Assembly (NCBI GenBank): GCA_038501195.1
Contig: JBBPUQ010000003.1
Coordinates: 2,682,501 to 2,746,500, forward strand
From: Nemania diffusa
Lineage: Eukaryota > Ascomycota > Sordariomycetes > Xylariales > Xylariaceae
Direction of reading: 5' to 3'
DNA length: 64,000 bases
The notes beneath the pieces were generated by a model. That model searched no databases. It saw only the letters and a program-made list of their open reading frames with translations, and was not told where the DNA came from. A program made the position numbers and the translations under genes. Below are positions 46,610 to 59,104 of this stretch, one piece after another (position 1 is the first letter of the stretch; the number at the start of each line of letters is the position of its first letter).

Positions 46610-48802
46610 TCAAAATGGCTGTGCCTCCTTCTTAAGCCAGGCCAAGGTTAACTCATCCTTCTCGAAGTACCCCTTAGTCTTCTCAAATATATCCACGTTA
46701 TAGTCGTTCAGCCACTGTTGTTCTGCTGCCGTCAGAAGGTCGGGGTTAATTAGCTTACGGCAGTATGGCACCATAGTGACGTGCTCGAAACCTAAGTACG
46801 GCTTGTCGCCGAACTTGTGCTTTGTTTGCACTTCCTTGACCATGATGATGTTCTCTATCCGGATGCCAAACGCGCCGTCTTCGTAGAAGCCAGGCTCATT
46901 GGAAATAACGTTTCCTGGTGCCAATGGCACTTCAGAAAATTGAACCCTGGTGCCGATGCCAATAGGCCCTTCATGGACGTTGAGATATGAACCGACGCCG
47001 TGCCCTGTGCCATGACGGTAGTCCAATCCCTCTTTCTATAATCAAGGATTAGTTATGTAAGCTCTGCGAAAACTGAGTAGAATGTCCTACCCATAAGAAT
47101 TGGCGTGCCATGCAATCTACAGCATACCCTGTTGTGCCTTTTGGGAAGACTATTGTGTCGAGAGCAATATTTCCCTTTAGCACGAGAGTATATGCCTCGA
47201 TTTCACGCTCCGTAGGCGTGCCAAAATGTAACGTTCGCGTAGTGTCCGTGGTTCCATCGAGATACTGCGCTCCGGAGTCGCACAAGTAGATAGCAGCAGG
47301 GTCTATTGTTGAGCAGTTTCCTTTCTCCGGCTTGTAATGGATAACAGCAGCACTGCATAGAGCGATTAGTAGAATGTCCGATGTGCATATGTTGACGCGA
47401 TACCTACTTTGGGCCTGTTGACGAGATTGTATCAAAGGAAAGTCCCACGAAATCCTTGTGCTTGGCACGACAGGCTTCTAGCTTGTCAGCCGCTTCGACT
47501 TCATCAATAGATGCCTTCTTGACCACCAGTTGGTCCTCAAGCCAAGCGAAGTACTCAATCAAGGCAGCACCATCCCTTATATGGCAGGCTCTCATGCCCT
47601 CCAATTCGGTCTCGTTCTTGATAGCCTTGGCATCAGCCAGAGGACTCCTGGCCTCCTCAACAAAGTCGTCCCCTCCTAGAGCGCGCTTGAGGGCCCAAGA
47701 TGCCTTATTGGAGATCAAAAACTTCTTGGTTTCGCCTGCTTCGGCCTTATTGACTTCAGCTATCTTACCAAGTGCGGTGGCATCTGAAAAGATGTCTTCG
47801 TATGGTTTAATGACCACATTGTTCTTCTCAAGAAATTCTTGGCATTCCGAGCTTAGCTTCGAAGAATCGATGTATAGAGTGGCTTTATCTGGGGTAACGA
47901 TGGCATATGAGAAGAAAACTGGGTTATAAGGGATATCATTTCCTCTAAGGTTGAAGAGCCAGGCGATCTCATCGAGCATGGAAACAACAAATCCGAGTGA
48001 TTTTCTCTTCTCCAACTCTTTGCGTAGTTCCTCTAGTTTCGCCTTCACGTCTATTCCGGAATACTTTTCGTCAAGGATGATAACTGGCTCATTTGGCCGA
48101 GAAGGCTTGTCCGAGCCCCAGACAATGTCGACCAAATTCTCGGCAACAGCTTCTAGTTCCTTACCGCCGCTCTTCTGGATCTTCTCTGACAGTTTCTTGG
48201 CAGTGCCGCTTGTGAGTAGGGTTGGATCAACAGCAACCGCTTTGCCACCCTCGGCTTGCTCCGCAGACCACTCTTGCCATGTGGGCACATCCTGAATTCC
48301 CTGTTTTAGAAGTAACCAGTTGTCGTCAAGCTGCTTGCTAGCTTGGTTAAAGTAGCGACCATCAGTAGCTAAAGCAGCCCGGTCATGGGTAATGACGGCA
48401 CACCCAGCGGAACCAGTAAACCCAGAGATGAAGGCACGGCGAGCATCACAAGGAGCGATATATTCAGATGCATGGCTATCTTCAGAAGGGACGACTTAGG
48501 AGCAAGTAGGTTAGCTGTCGGAATCTTAGCGCCGAGGGATTGGATATATTGGCTAGCCTACTGTACACATCAAGTTTGCGTTCCTTCATCAACTTGCGAA
48601 GCTCAGTGAGCCGTTCGGTGGTGTTTACTTTCTCCATATCGAGAGCGACGATGCTTTGAAAGCGAACTGTTGAGCGTCGTTCTATTCTTAGATGACTAGA
48701 AAGATATGGAAAAAGAGAGACACGTGGGGGATTCGAAGTAAGAGTGGTATAGACCACTCGTGGAGTCACAGGTAGTGCGGCCAGACTTGAGAAGATCCGC
48801 AT
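46610..48802 (-). CDS. AMPP: Xaa-Pro aminopeptidase P
   Basis: Four exons: 48802-48562, 48494-47408, 47352-47091 and 47035-46610; introns of 67, 55 and 55 bp keep phase and give 671 residues. It removes the N-terminal residue before a proline and needs Mn(II). Two creatinase-like N-terminal domains ([35 protein letters not shown]) precede the pita-bread domain with metal ligands: [15 protein letters not shown] (two Asp), HGTGHGVG (His), NEPGFYE (Glu) and IRIENI (Glu). A second in-frame ATG at 48637 ([16 protein letters not shown]) would give 616 residues, the usual cytosolic length. The 55 residues before it are rich in Arg, Ser and hydrophobics without acidic residues until close to the second ATG, like a mitochondrial presequence. 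Confidence 0.95.
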
Positions 48803-51243
48803 CGGCCGCGATGGCGTGATACAAGCAATATGGTACAAACACAGATAGAGGATTGACACAGCTATTTATCTACTTACACAGATAAGTAAGCACCCTGTAG
48901 ATAGATAGCTGACTGGGCCTTGAGTATCAAGCTATCAAGCGGTTTGCGTCAGCTTCGGGAGACGGAACGAAGATACGATCGTTAAGGGTAATGAAAGGAG
49001 CCCTTCACAATTGCCGTGTTACTAGCCTAAATCGAAAAGAAAAGAAAGAGAGGACCGAGAGAGTGGACGAAATGAGAAGAGATGGTACGTGAATTGGAGT
49101 TGTGATGTCAACAGTTTGTGTATTATGTATGTTAGGTAGGTAGATAGTTTAGGTAGCTATCAACCTAGCACTTTGGTTGGTGGTACTTGAGATAGGAATT
49201 GGAGGGGTTGCTCTATGTACGTTAGGTTGTGCCTGACTTCCCAGATAGAGAGTCCTATTTGTCTAGTAGGTGTTGTATACCTTCTTCATAGCAAATTATA
49301 GCCAGGCTTGCTGATTGTTTCCACCAAGATTGCTAGCTTTGGGATAGTATTTATGTACTTCTACCTTCTGTGCGCTCAATGTTCTCTGCCCCGCCACTAA
49401 CCTCTTCCTATACTACCTAGACAGGTACCTAGGTATATAAATCACAAGGATATTTTCACCTGAGCCCTGCCGCTTTTAGCCAGAGACTGGCCCGCTTTGC
49501 ACAACTCGATTTGCGTAAATACTACCTACAAAAGGGAATAGGTATCTAACACCATGTTACCATACCATATTTTTACTCAAAAAAAAAAAAAAAAAAGAAA
49601 GGAATCGAGTATGAGAGCGGGGCCATTCATGGTATATACTAAGAAGATATCTACCTCACTAGAATTGTCAAGTCCCATTTACTCCTTTCTACCTGCAACA
49701 CCGAATCACCACTTGCTTCCCAACAGGGTGCAAATATGGACGCCTGTGCTTCGGTTCGTTTCTCCTATTTAACTGCCGAGTACGTCACAATTCCGAGGAC
49801 TCGTGACATTCTATGTAAGGCATGCCAAACGTCTGCCAGTCTCTCTACTACATAAACAGTTATATCATTGGTTGTATACCAAGGCACACATAGGGTATGC
49901 AAAACTGATCCCGCTGCATTAGCGGGGATATTAACTAGCAGAAGCGGAGAGAGTTACATACATGTCATGATGTAAGTAGAAAGGAGGTAGGCTCCTAGTT
50001 GGTACTTATGTGCTGCGTGCAATGCGGCTGAACCCGTTGGCCTACATTGGAACCCTGAAACTGGCGAGTTGATTATACGATGAGGGTGGACAAGTTTGCA
50101 CGAAGAGATTATGCAAGAGTGTTTGCTCAATCTTATCAGACAAGAGCTATAACGTATCGCGATTGATTATCCTTCTCTGGAGACAGCTCAACGAAATACT
50201 CGCAGTTGCGGTTATTATAATTCGGTTATACGAGCTATCATGGTTTCATTAAAAGAGCCATCCTAAACTTTTCCCCATAGTTAGTCACGTCTCGAGCTGA
50301 GGCCTATCATCTTATAATCGCGAACTTTGGAGATAAATTCCTTGTTATAGGTCGATACTGTATAATTAACCTAGAGCGCATTATATGCCATTTTGCGACC
50401 TAATGAATAATACGTGAGAATAGCATTTTATTAAAATCACTGTGTATAGAGAGGTAGATAGAGAACACGTTTATTATTTTCAAGATATGCTCTATTAAGG
50501 ACTACGAATATTAAATGCCCTTTCGAGGATCATTGAAATTCAACGGTTTTGAGTAGCTACACTTTGAAGTACCAGTTCATTTTGACATAATTGGTCTAAT
50601 ACATAAATGTGCTAGTTTAAGCGCCTCCGCCAAGCCTTCGCAACCAAAAAGCAGCGAGTGCGCTAAGCCTAATATGTTGTTGGCTTCAAGAGAGGTAAAA
50701 ATCTATCTCGAGCCGCTAGAGAGGTATTGGGCAGATAAATAAATTTAAGCTTCTATTGCCTAGATACCTAAGTACCTACCTACCTATCTAGCTAGGTGCC
50801 TTTAAATCAATGTGGGGGGTTTCCGTCCCTCCACCACTCCCTTCAACCCACCTCGAACGAAACCGTTTATATACATCTCGCAAACAGAAATGGTGCAGGT
50901 TATACGAAAGCCGCAGATGGTCGACCTAAGGTTCCTATGAGGTAAATCATATATTCTGCCAGAGTTGCGACGAGGAGCTGTGCCATTATTTTACGAGAGA
51001 CGAGTGGCTTCTTCATCCACCCCCGTCCAAACGATCTAACCCTAGCGACCTCTTACCCTGCCTCCCTATTCAAACATAATCCCCATAAACTTCTGGATCT
51101 GCGCTGCGTTCACCCTCGCCGTGTTTTTCGTGCGCGGTCTATTTCGCACTTCGTCTAGTGTTGGGGCTTCGCATTCCGGTCCCGTGGTGAACTGCCAAGC
51201 TCAAGTCACCTTCCCCTTTCCGCTATGGACGATACGGAACAGT
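48803..51243. other. Gene-free stretch
   Basis: About 2.4 kb without a recognisable gene. It has TAGGTAGGTAGATAG near 49130-49150, a poly-A run at about 49579-49597, AT-rich sequence at 50150-50560, and TACCTAAGTACCTACCTACC near 50765-50785. The part from about 51000 is pyrimidine-rich and is probably promoter and leader of the importin gene. Confidence 0.55.
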
Positions 51244-54200
51244 ATGGAAAGCAATATACATATCCCCAACACCTTGCCCGAGGTCGAGCACGTAAGTGAA
51301 CCATAGACTCCTCGCTCAACGTTCTGGGCTTCATAGGCGTGGATCATTTACTCGTATTGCTTGATTTCTACGTTGCTGGCTGGCTCTCTGGCTCGCTGTC
51401 TGCAGACCACACTTATCACAGCTTATACTATATTTTAAGATTAATGAACTGACCACTCGTAGTTAATTAATGAGCTTTATAAACCAAACCCCCCGGAAAA
51501 GATATCTCAAATCCAAGAGGCTCTTCAGCGCCTCCAGAAGTCACCGCAAGGCTGGCAACTAGCTCAGAGTTTACTAGCCCGACCCGGGGATAATATTAAG
51601 TTTTTTGGCGCCTTGACTATTATTGTGAAACTTAACACCGAAAGGTACAAAGTATTGGCTTCAGTCAACCTGATTATTTGGCTAATTCATGTAGGTTATC
51701 TGACAATGACGCTCTCTCTGTGCTTCAGAACCTCATCACCTGGCTCGTTCACTCGCTGGGTGATGGATCAGGTCCTATTGTGATCAGGAAGCTCTGCGCC
51801 GCGCTGGTGGCTTACTATATCCACTACTCCCATACCTGGTCCAAATGTATCCGCCATCTTATTCACTCCCTAGATCGAAATGCGGCTGTGCCTATCGAAG
51901 AGGCAGGGGCCTCTCTACCCCTAGAGCAAGTCGTTCGAGAGTTGAGCACCCAGAAGTTCCTAGCCGCGAGTTGGTTTGCCGCCGCCTTAGCCGAGGAAAC
52001 GGAAAAGGTAGACACTAAGTCTCCTAAGTACATCAGCCTACATGAACGAGTTCTCGATAACGCAAATGACGCTGCGGCCCTGATGGCCAGTGCCCTGGTA
52101 CCTGTGAACGGGGTTTCTAGCATCTCTAGTCAGAGAGAGGCAATAAACTGCCTACAAGCCTGGTTTTTATACGCCCAACGCACGCCAAAACAGCCTTTGA
52201 TCCAAATGCTCCAAGCTTTAGTCCAACCTATGATTAATTGTTTGCTGGAAGAAGAGCTGTATGAGACTACGGTTGAATTGCTAACCGACACACTGAACAA
52301 TTGGCAACAATTTTTTACTCGCCATCATATTGATTCCTTTTACGTTCTCTTCGAGAGTGAATGGGCGCGGCAGCGATACCAAAACCTCGTTGCAGGCGAC
52401 TTTGATTTCGACGCGGTTCAATTTGGATTGTTCATGTTAGCCTTCGGCGATGCTCAGATGGTCGAAATGATGGATACGACAGATACGAGGGCCCAAGCCT
52501 TCCTAATTGGATTGGCTGGACTTCTAACAGCCCAAGGTCACCCGGCCGCGGAGGACAAAATCTTTGTCCCTGCTCTAGAGTTCTGGTCATCCTTCGTCGA
52601 AAGCTTAGTAGACACACTTTACGCGGGGTCGACAACCGATCTCCCATGGGACAAACCACCTCTTTCACAAGTCATGCAAGTAGTCCCCTATAGCTGGCAG
52701 AAAATCAAGTTCCCACCTCTAGACGTCTACAACTCTTGGGACTCGACGGAAAAGGTTGGTTTCGGTGATGCGCGAAAAGATGTTGCCGACTTTCTTCAGG
52801 CTGTCTACACAATATCCGGCTTACCACTTATCTCACTGTTTGTAGATCTCACATTAAGATCTTTGACAAATTCCGCCTGGGCTGATCTTGAGGCTGCCTG
52901 CTTCTGTCTAGGTGCTTTATCTGACTGTGTTTCTGAAGGGAACTCCTACGATGATGCGCTGACCAAGGTGTTTGGCTCTTCGTTATTCGATCTACTACGC
53001 CAAGGACAGAGAATCATACCAATTCGGGCTAGGCAAACATGCCTCTATCTCATCGAACGCTATTCTGAATATTTCGTGCGGCACGCGGAATACCTTCCAG
53101 CTGCTCTGAACCTCTTGTTCAGCGCGGTAGGTGACCGCCACTTGGCCCTTCCTTCTTCAAAATCGATCTTCACCCTGTGCTCTTCTTGCCGAAAATTATT
53201 AACTTCCGAAATCGATGCGTTTTTGGAGCAGTATAGTGCCTTGCGTAATAACCAGGAGTTAGATTCTCTAGCCGAGGAGAGAGTTATCGGCGCGATTGCT
53301 GCTATCCTACAATCCCTCCCCAACGAGGAGCATAAATCAAACGCCGTTAAGAGACTATTGACAATGGTTGGTATAGACGTTGCTGCCTGTTTACAGTTTA
53401 AATCCGCGCAAGCCAGCGCCTTAGTTGACCCAAACGACCCGGTGAGTAGCATCCGGCTTATTGAACAAGTTAACTTCTTTATAGCATTGGCTTACATCAA
53501 CTAGATGGTTCTTCGAGCTTTTGATATATCTCAACGTCCAACCTCTCCCATTTTGGCGCATGAGATAGCGTTGCAGTTAGCTATAAGATCACTTCGATGT
53601 CTCTGCAGCATAGCCAAAGGACTTCAGGCACCCATGGACTTGGAGACCGATGATGAGTCCGTACAAACGAGCATTAGCCAAGATCTTGAACGTATTCACA
53701 CAGATATCATTGTAAGCATAAATTCAATCAATTGTGGGAGTCATTGACATAAGCGCGTCTAAGCCCAGAAACGCAACCCATTGTAGCACAATACGTTCGT
53801 CGATCATAATGTTACTAATAACTAACCTTGCACTAGGGAATACTTGTGCAGCTCAAAAATTTGTTTTCGAACAATGCAGAGGTCGTAGATGCTATTTGCA
53901 CGATCCTGCGTGCCGGATTCTCGGAGACTGACCCCGGACCCTTCGTCTTTCCGCCACAGGTAGTGACAGAACTTATTGTCAGTAGTTGGCAAAGCCGTGT
54001 TGCTACAGTTGTGAACACTGCTAGTGCCTTTGCCAGTTCTCTTAATGCGGGCAGATTTAAGCAACACGTTATCCCAACTCTCGGGACACTCTTACCATGG
54101 GTTTTCAACCTCCTCCATCAACTCCCCGGTAAGTCATCTCGACTATGAAACTACTCGGGGTCTTAGACTTATCGCAATGTAGATCCGGAAGCCGACCCAG

Positions 54201-54783
54201 AGCTATCCCAGTACGGAATCGAATTTGCCCAAAGGGTTCTGTCGAGGCGGCCAGAAGTGCTGATATCTCAAACGTCAAATGTCCTCGAGTTTCTTTTCGC
54301 CTTTGCTATGAAGCTTGTTAATGGAAATGAGCCATTGCCGAAGGCAGCTGCAGCAGAGTTTTGGGTACGTCTAATATCGCGGGCAGTTGAAAAACTAAGA
54401 GCTAACTGCTATTATAGACTACCTTTATAACAGCCAAATCGGATGACCCAAGTGTTCAAACCACATTAGATGATGCAATGTCACACTTCGGCCCCCAACT
54501 ATCTCAGTCCTTGATCCAAAACATCGGAGGCAGAGCTTCGCGTAGTGATCTCGATAAGCTCAGCGACCCCCTTAAAAAGCTCGTCGTCCAACATGCCCAC
54601 GCTTCCAAATGGCTTGAGGCTGCGCTAAACGACCCTAGCTTTCCGAGTGATAAGGTATCTACCGAAGATAAGTCCTTGTTCCTAAAGAGGGTTGTCAGCC
54701 TTCGCGGTGGCAGAGCTACGAACCAGGTCGTACGGGACTTCTGGTTAGCCTGTAGAGGGTCTAGCTTCGCGTACGCGTCGTAG
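51244..54783 (+). CDS. KAP122: Importin-beta-like karyopherin (Kap122/Pdr6, importin-13 type)
   Basis: Seven exons: 51244-51291, 51463-51644, 51695-53441, 53505-53711, 53837-54128, 54183-54364 and 54418-54783; six introns of 171, 50, 63, 125, 54 and 53 bp keep phase and give 1007 residues, normal for importin-beta proteins. The N-terminus reads LPEVEH-LINELYKPNPPEK then LQRLQKSPQGWQLAQSLL and FFGALTIIVKLN, the importin N-terminal domain that binds Ran-GTP. The rest is a chain of helical HEAT-like repeats with no other domain. Kap122 carries cargo through the nuclear pore. The Kap122 rather than Mtr10/Kap111 assignment rests on remembered N-terminal resemblance and is moderate. Confidence 0.88.
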
Positions 54784-55697
54784 CCAGCAGGTGCTTTCGA
54801 AATGAGAAAAGCCCTCTACTAATATTTAACCAAATTCGCCGTCCCTCCCCTTTTGTACGATAATACGCTCGCGTGGGGAACGGCGATGAGAATGGTTTGT
54901 TAAATTAAAATAACACCTCTGCGGTATTCATGTATCAGTCGTCATTGGTCTTAGATAGCTGTGCACGATGAGTAATGAACCGAATTCTCAAGCTTGCTAA
55001 TAGCTGGTAAAAAGCCCTTGGGCTCTTGACAGGCAGAGTATTCATGAATGCCTCGAGTTAATACATTGCAAGTGATGTTATAGTTGGAGTACGTAGCTTT
55101 CCCATAGTTGATAGTATGGTAACTGTAGTGATGATTCTGTCTGCATAGTCTCGAGCTTGCCTTCCCATACTCCCACCCTCTTGCTCATTACTAGTCCCGT
55201 ATCTTGTCTCACTCGCGACAATGAGCTAGGCTTCTAAAGAGTTTCATTACATAAACCCCTTAATAAAGCCTAGACACTAGGCTCCGTAAATCCCTCTTGT
55301 GAAAATCCATTAACGCCATATTTTGCAATGGAATAGGGAGAATCTAAGGCAGATATCTATCTAATGAATGAAAATAGAGTGAAGGGTATCTATCAAACAT
55401 AGCGACGCTATCCACAAATACAATGCTGCCTTATATCCTCGAGAAATTCATACCCTTTGCCGTTGCCATGTTCCCCGGGGTCCTGCCGCCCGCTGGATAA
55501 ACATATTCTTCCGTAGGATAGTGACTAGTACCTATCGTCCTTCGTGAAGAGCGTTAGTCACCTTGGTGCTATCGCTGCTACCGTTTTTTTTTCTCTCTCC
55601 ATATTGTCGGTAACGAAATGTAGGTTCGCTCTACCGTCATCGCCGATCCATGTCGTGAAGTGTATTGCTACTTTCTACTCTCCTCGACCTGCCGTAG
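54784..55697. other. Convergent 3' spacer
   Basis: No gene, RNA or clear repeat was recognised between the importin gene and the uncharacterised gene. Confidence 0.5.
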
Positions 55698-56555
55698 TTA
55701 CCGCAAAGTGTTTTTCAATCGCGGGAACTCCTCTTCAATGAGGTCATCGATTAGATCGAAATCGGTTTCGAACTTCGTTCTCTTCTTCTGGTGATCTGGC
55801 AGGATAGTGGAAGGCTGCCCTTGATGTACAGGGGTGGTACGAATAGGGGCGTCGGCATCGTCCCATTCGGAAATATCCAGGTCCTCGTCGTCAGCGCAAT
55901 TTCCGAAATCTTCAATTTCGTCCTTCTCCCAATCTAGGTCTGAATATGCGGCCACGGGCTTGGAGTTGTAATACTCGCATTCGAGAAACTCTCTCCATGC
56001 ATGTCCTATGGAGTTTATCAGACGCCTCGAACACTCTGTTAAGCTCTTAGCGGTAATCTGCGGCATAGTGGTCGGGAACCTGTAGCTATGTATCGATGCG
56101 TAGTGTTCCTCGAGCTCGGAATCGAAGTGGAAGGCGGCATTGCCGAATACATTATCCCACGACAGCGTCCGGGGGTGCGCGAGGAAGCAGAGTCTTAGAG
56201 CCCGGATTTTAGTTTCTACTTCGTAGAAACGGAACCAAGCTAGGGAAAAGTATAGACCGAACCTTCTGGAGAGATCTTGTGCACTCTGCTGTTTCGTTCC
56301 AGCGTTAGCAGCGACGGTAGCCACATCGGGATCGATGTGCTGTTGTTCTTCCATACAGCGACAGACTTGCGATATACAGCATTTCCGCCGCCTGCACACC
56401 GAGGCAATCTGAACTCCTCGATCCTTGTATATGATGTAAAGACCTTCCTCAGGCAGACAGGAGAAAGCTAGCTTTGGGCCTGAGATGACGTTTTGGTGTG
56501 GCTGTCCATCGACGCCGTAGGTCATTGAGATGAGGGTGATGGGTTGGCAAAGCAT
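55698..56555 (-). CDS. Uncharacterised protein with Cys-rich segment and acidic C-terminus
   Basis: Single open frame of 285 residues starting at an ATG, with no intron signals that break it. Residues about 50-70 are Cys- and Arg-rich (SVCRRRKCCISQVCRCMEE), which could be a small metal-binding site or just disulfide-poor cytosolic cysteines. The middle (about 95-200) looks globular, with FGLYFSLAWFRFYEVETKI and LTECSRRLINSIGHAWREFL. The C-terminal 80 residues are acidic (CADDEDLDISEWDDADA) and end in FDLIDDLIEEEFPRL, which could be a binding helix. No signal peptide or membrane segment is seen. I recognise no family; it may be lineage-specific. Confidence 0.65.
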   Translation of the reverse strand: MLCQPITLISMTYGVDGQPHQNVISGPKLAFSCLPEEGLYIIYKDRGVQIASVCRRRKCCISQVCRCMEEQQHIDPDVATVAANAGTKQQSAQDLSRRFGLYFSLAWFRFYEVETKIRALRLCFLAHPRTLSWDNVFGNAAFHFDSELEEHYASIHSYRFPTTMPQITAKSLTECSRRLINSIGHAWREFLECEYYNSKPVAAYSDLDWEKDEIEDFGNCADDEDLDISEWDDADAPIRTTPVHQGQPSTILPDHQKKRTKFETDFDLIDDLIEEEFPRLKNTLR

Positions 56556-57936
56556 GATTTCCTATAAAGAGAGCTTATGGGATACGATGGGTTGGCTTTT
56601 CGGTGGCAGGATCCTGCGTCCTGCCGTATATTCCAAGTGAAGCTATGGGTGAAGGCGGGCGTAGAGTGCAACGATGTGAAAGTTTGCCGAGAGGGTTTGC
56701 GGAAATAGAGGGACAAGAGGGGGCTCGAGACGAAGAAATCCTCAGCAAACACTGTATTAGAAGCAGTTGAAAGAAAGATGTCAATTTCCAAGCTTCTGTC
56801 AGTAGGAATTTGTAAATCTAACCATGTTTATAAATGATTTTAAGTAGGGATTCCTTATTTAGGTGCTTGCTTCAAAGGCTAATTTTCATACTGATTTATT
56901 ATCATTGGGTATGACATGGAGAGTTCGCGAAATAGCATTGCATTTGCTAACTTAGTCTTAGATTTAAATGTATTTCTATTCCATTCTATTCGCCGCTGAT
57001 TTCTCGTCCATTGACTTGTACTTCAAATAAGTCTTTAACGACAAAAGAGGTGATGCTGCTCACAGAGAGAGGCAATGAGGAATAAAGGCACGTATATGAA
57101 CCTCCCCAATTCTAAGATGTAGAACAACAGCCATGCCAGGCCGGGAATTTCTGCGCAAGTGCTTTTTGGGTCTTGTGGAAATTGTTTGAGTCACACTGTC
57201 AATTGCCAACTTAGAGAGTACATGAGTTGTGACGGCGTCGGATAAAATATTTAGTCGTGCATACATCGACACGCGGCAGGTGGATCTATTATCTGCAGCA
57301 AAGGAAATCTGGATAGGCTTTTCTCCACCCCTCTTAAGGTTATTTGCGTTGAATATATGACTTGAAGTTATTCGATACTGCTGATTCGAATATTGGTTAG
57401 ATGTACAACGGCTGCATATTACATATCAAATAATTGTAAAAAAATATTGGATTGGTTTAGGGCTTGCATTCCTTACGCGACAACTACCTATATAGAACTG
57501 CCCTAGTAGTATTGACGCAAGGTGGTTCGTATCTAATGCCATCTCAAGACAGTTGGCATAAGGCCGCTTAGAGTACACAGGGTTGGCAGTACCCGTGCTT
57601 GAACAGCGTAATCTTTGGGCTGCCACGGTGGCTATGTTCGAGGATCTTGTCGTTCACATCTATGGGTGTTTAGTTGGCCGTGGAATCCATACGTGCATGC
57701 TATCGACCACCGGGTCGCACTGCACCCATCAAACATATTCACCAGAGTATTTCCAAGTCATATCGAGACTCTAGGAATAGAGCGGTCTTCATCGTAGAAT
57801 TCGTGTTGCATTCCCTAGCACGAAATTGCTAGCTCGAACCGTGCGTAGACCGCAGAGTATGAATCCTTCCCATACATGCAAAGTGCCGAAAACGAGAAAA
57901 CCGAACTCCAGAGTCACCATATCAACCACCCAGTTT
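56556..57936. other. Spacer between the uncharacterised gene and RPL32
   Basis: Mostly AT-rich without a recognisable gene. Small open frames at about 57583-57800 and 57060-57272 have no family resemblance. Confidence 0.5.
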
Positions 57937-58991
57937 TTAGATCTCAGTAGTAACCTTGGCCTTGGCGTTGGTGACCTTGACTCCCAGCTGCTTGGCCCGG
58001 GCAATGATATCGACTCGCTTTCTTGAGGAGACGCTGTGGGCGATCCTGCGACGTGTTAGTTCTACAGTTCCATGCTCCCATGGTGATGAAACCCCGTCGC
58101 ATTCGGTAGTCACGTACTCAGCAGCGTAGGTGTCCTTGTGCATCAACAGCAGCTCAACATCCTTGGTGTTGTTGACGAGGAAGGCCTGGCACCGATGGTT
58201 AGCGCGGATGCGGTATTTCAACGTATACTAGCATACCTTCAGGCCGTTAGGGGCCATGTGGCGGGTTTTACGGTTACTGCCGTAACCGATCTTATATATT
58301 GTTAGTCAAATTCCCTTGCCTGGGAAAAATGGCCCAGCTATCGTGCGTTGGCCCAAGACATATACGCACCGATGGCATAGCCATGCGTCCACGCTGCGCG
58401 AGCATTGTCAGTACCGAATCATTCAAGTCCCATGGCTTGACAACTTACGAATCGTCGGCGGACGGCATTGTCAATACCCTTAGGCTTCCTCCAGCTCGAC
58501 TGCGACGAATGTGTTAGTTCGCGTTTTAGCATCGGCAACTCGGTATACTAACGGAAAGACACTCTATTCAAGATAAGTTAGCGTTTGGGGTTGGGTAAGT
58601 TTGGCTTAGGAGTAGACGTACTGAACCGGTCAGACTGGTGACGGTTGAACTTCTTCGTCTTCCTGTTCATGTTGTTAGCGACCTCCCCTCGCTATTGATG
58701 CTGATTGAGTGCGTAGAATCGATATCGGGAAATAACACGGAATAGGGTGATTGTGGTGCGAGGCTTCTTCATTCAAGCGGGGAGGAGTGTTTTGTGCTGG
58801 GTCGTGTCGTGTTTGCATGCGTATCGCGAATTCTTTGACGTCTTCTTCGATTTTTTTCTTCTTTTTCGCTCGGTTCATAAATAGACCCGCGTATAGTAGG
58901 AATGGTAGGGTTGTGCTGGGATTTGTAAAGGCGTTGAAACGGAAGAATTTCACACGTACTTCTTGACGATGGGAATGTGTTTGGCAACCAT
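57937..58991 (-). CDS. RPL32: 60S ribosomal protein L32 (eL32)
   Basis: Eight coding exons: 58991-58960, 58662-58622, 58563-58553, 58499-58449, 58393-58370, 58290-58237, 58185-58118 and 58045-57937, giving 129 residues. The protein is part of the large cytosolic ribosomal subunit. Family sequence is continuous across joins: [78 protein letters not shown] and the [18 protein letters not shown] end. Exon 3 is only 11 nt; it is required to keep the frame and to supply KCLS. Seven introns of 51-297 bp carry GT-AG ends and mostly clear CTAAC branch points. A further 113-bp intron in the 5' leader (58992-59104) ends directly at the start codon. Confidence 0.95.
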
Positions 58992-59104
58992 CTGCGATAA
59001 CTCGTTAGAAAAGCGTCGTTGTTGAAGAGACAGTGGTTATTTGGAAGAGTAATTGGCACATTTGGAAGTTGTCGAGGCAGAATCACGAGATCGGAACGTC
59101 TTAC
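58992..59104 (-). other. 5'-leader intron of RPL32
   Basis: In gene direction it starts GTAAGA after CAGTCAAG and ends CTAACGAGTTATCGCAG immediately before the ATG. Donor, branch point and acceptor are all good. Such leader introns are common in fungal ribosomal-protein genes and often raise expression. Confidence 0.75.
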
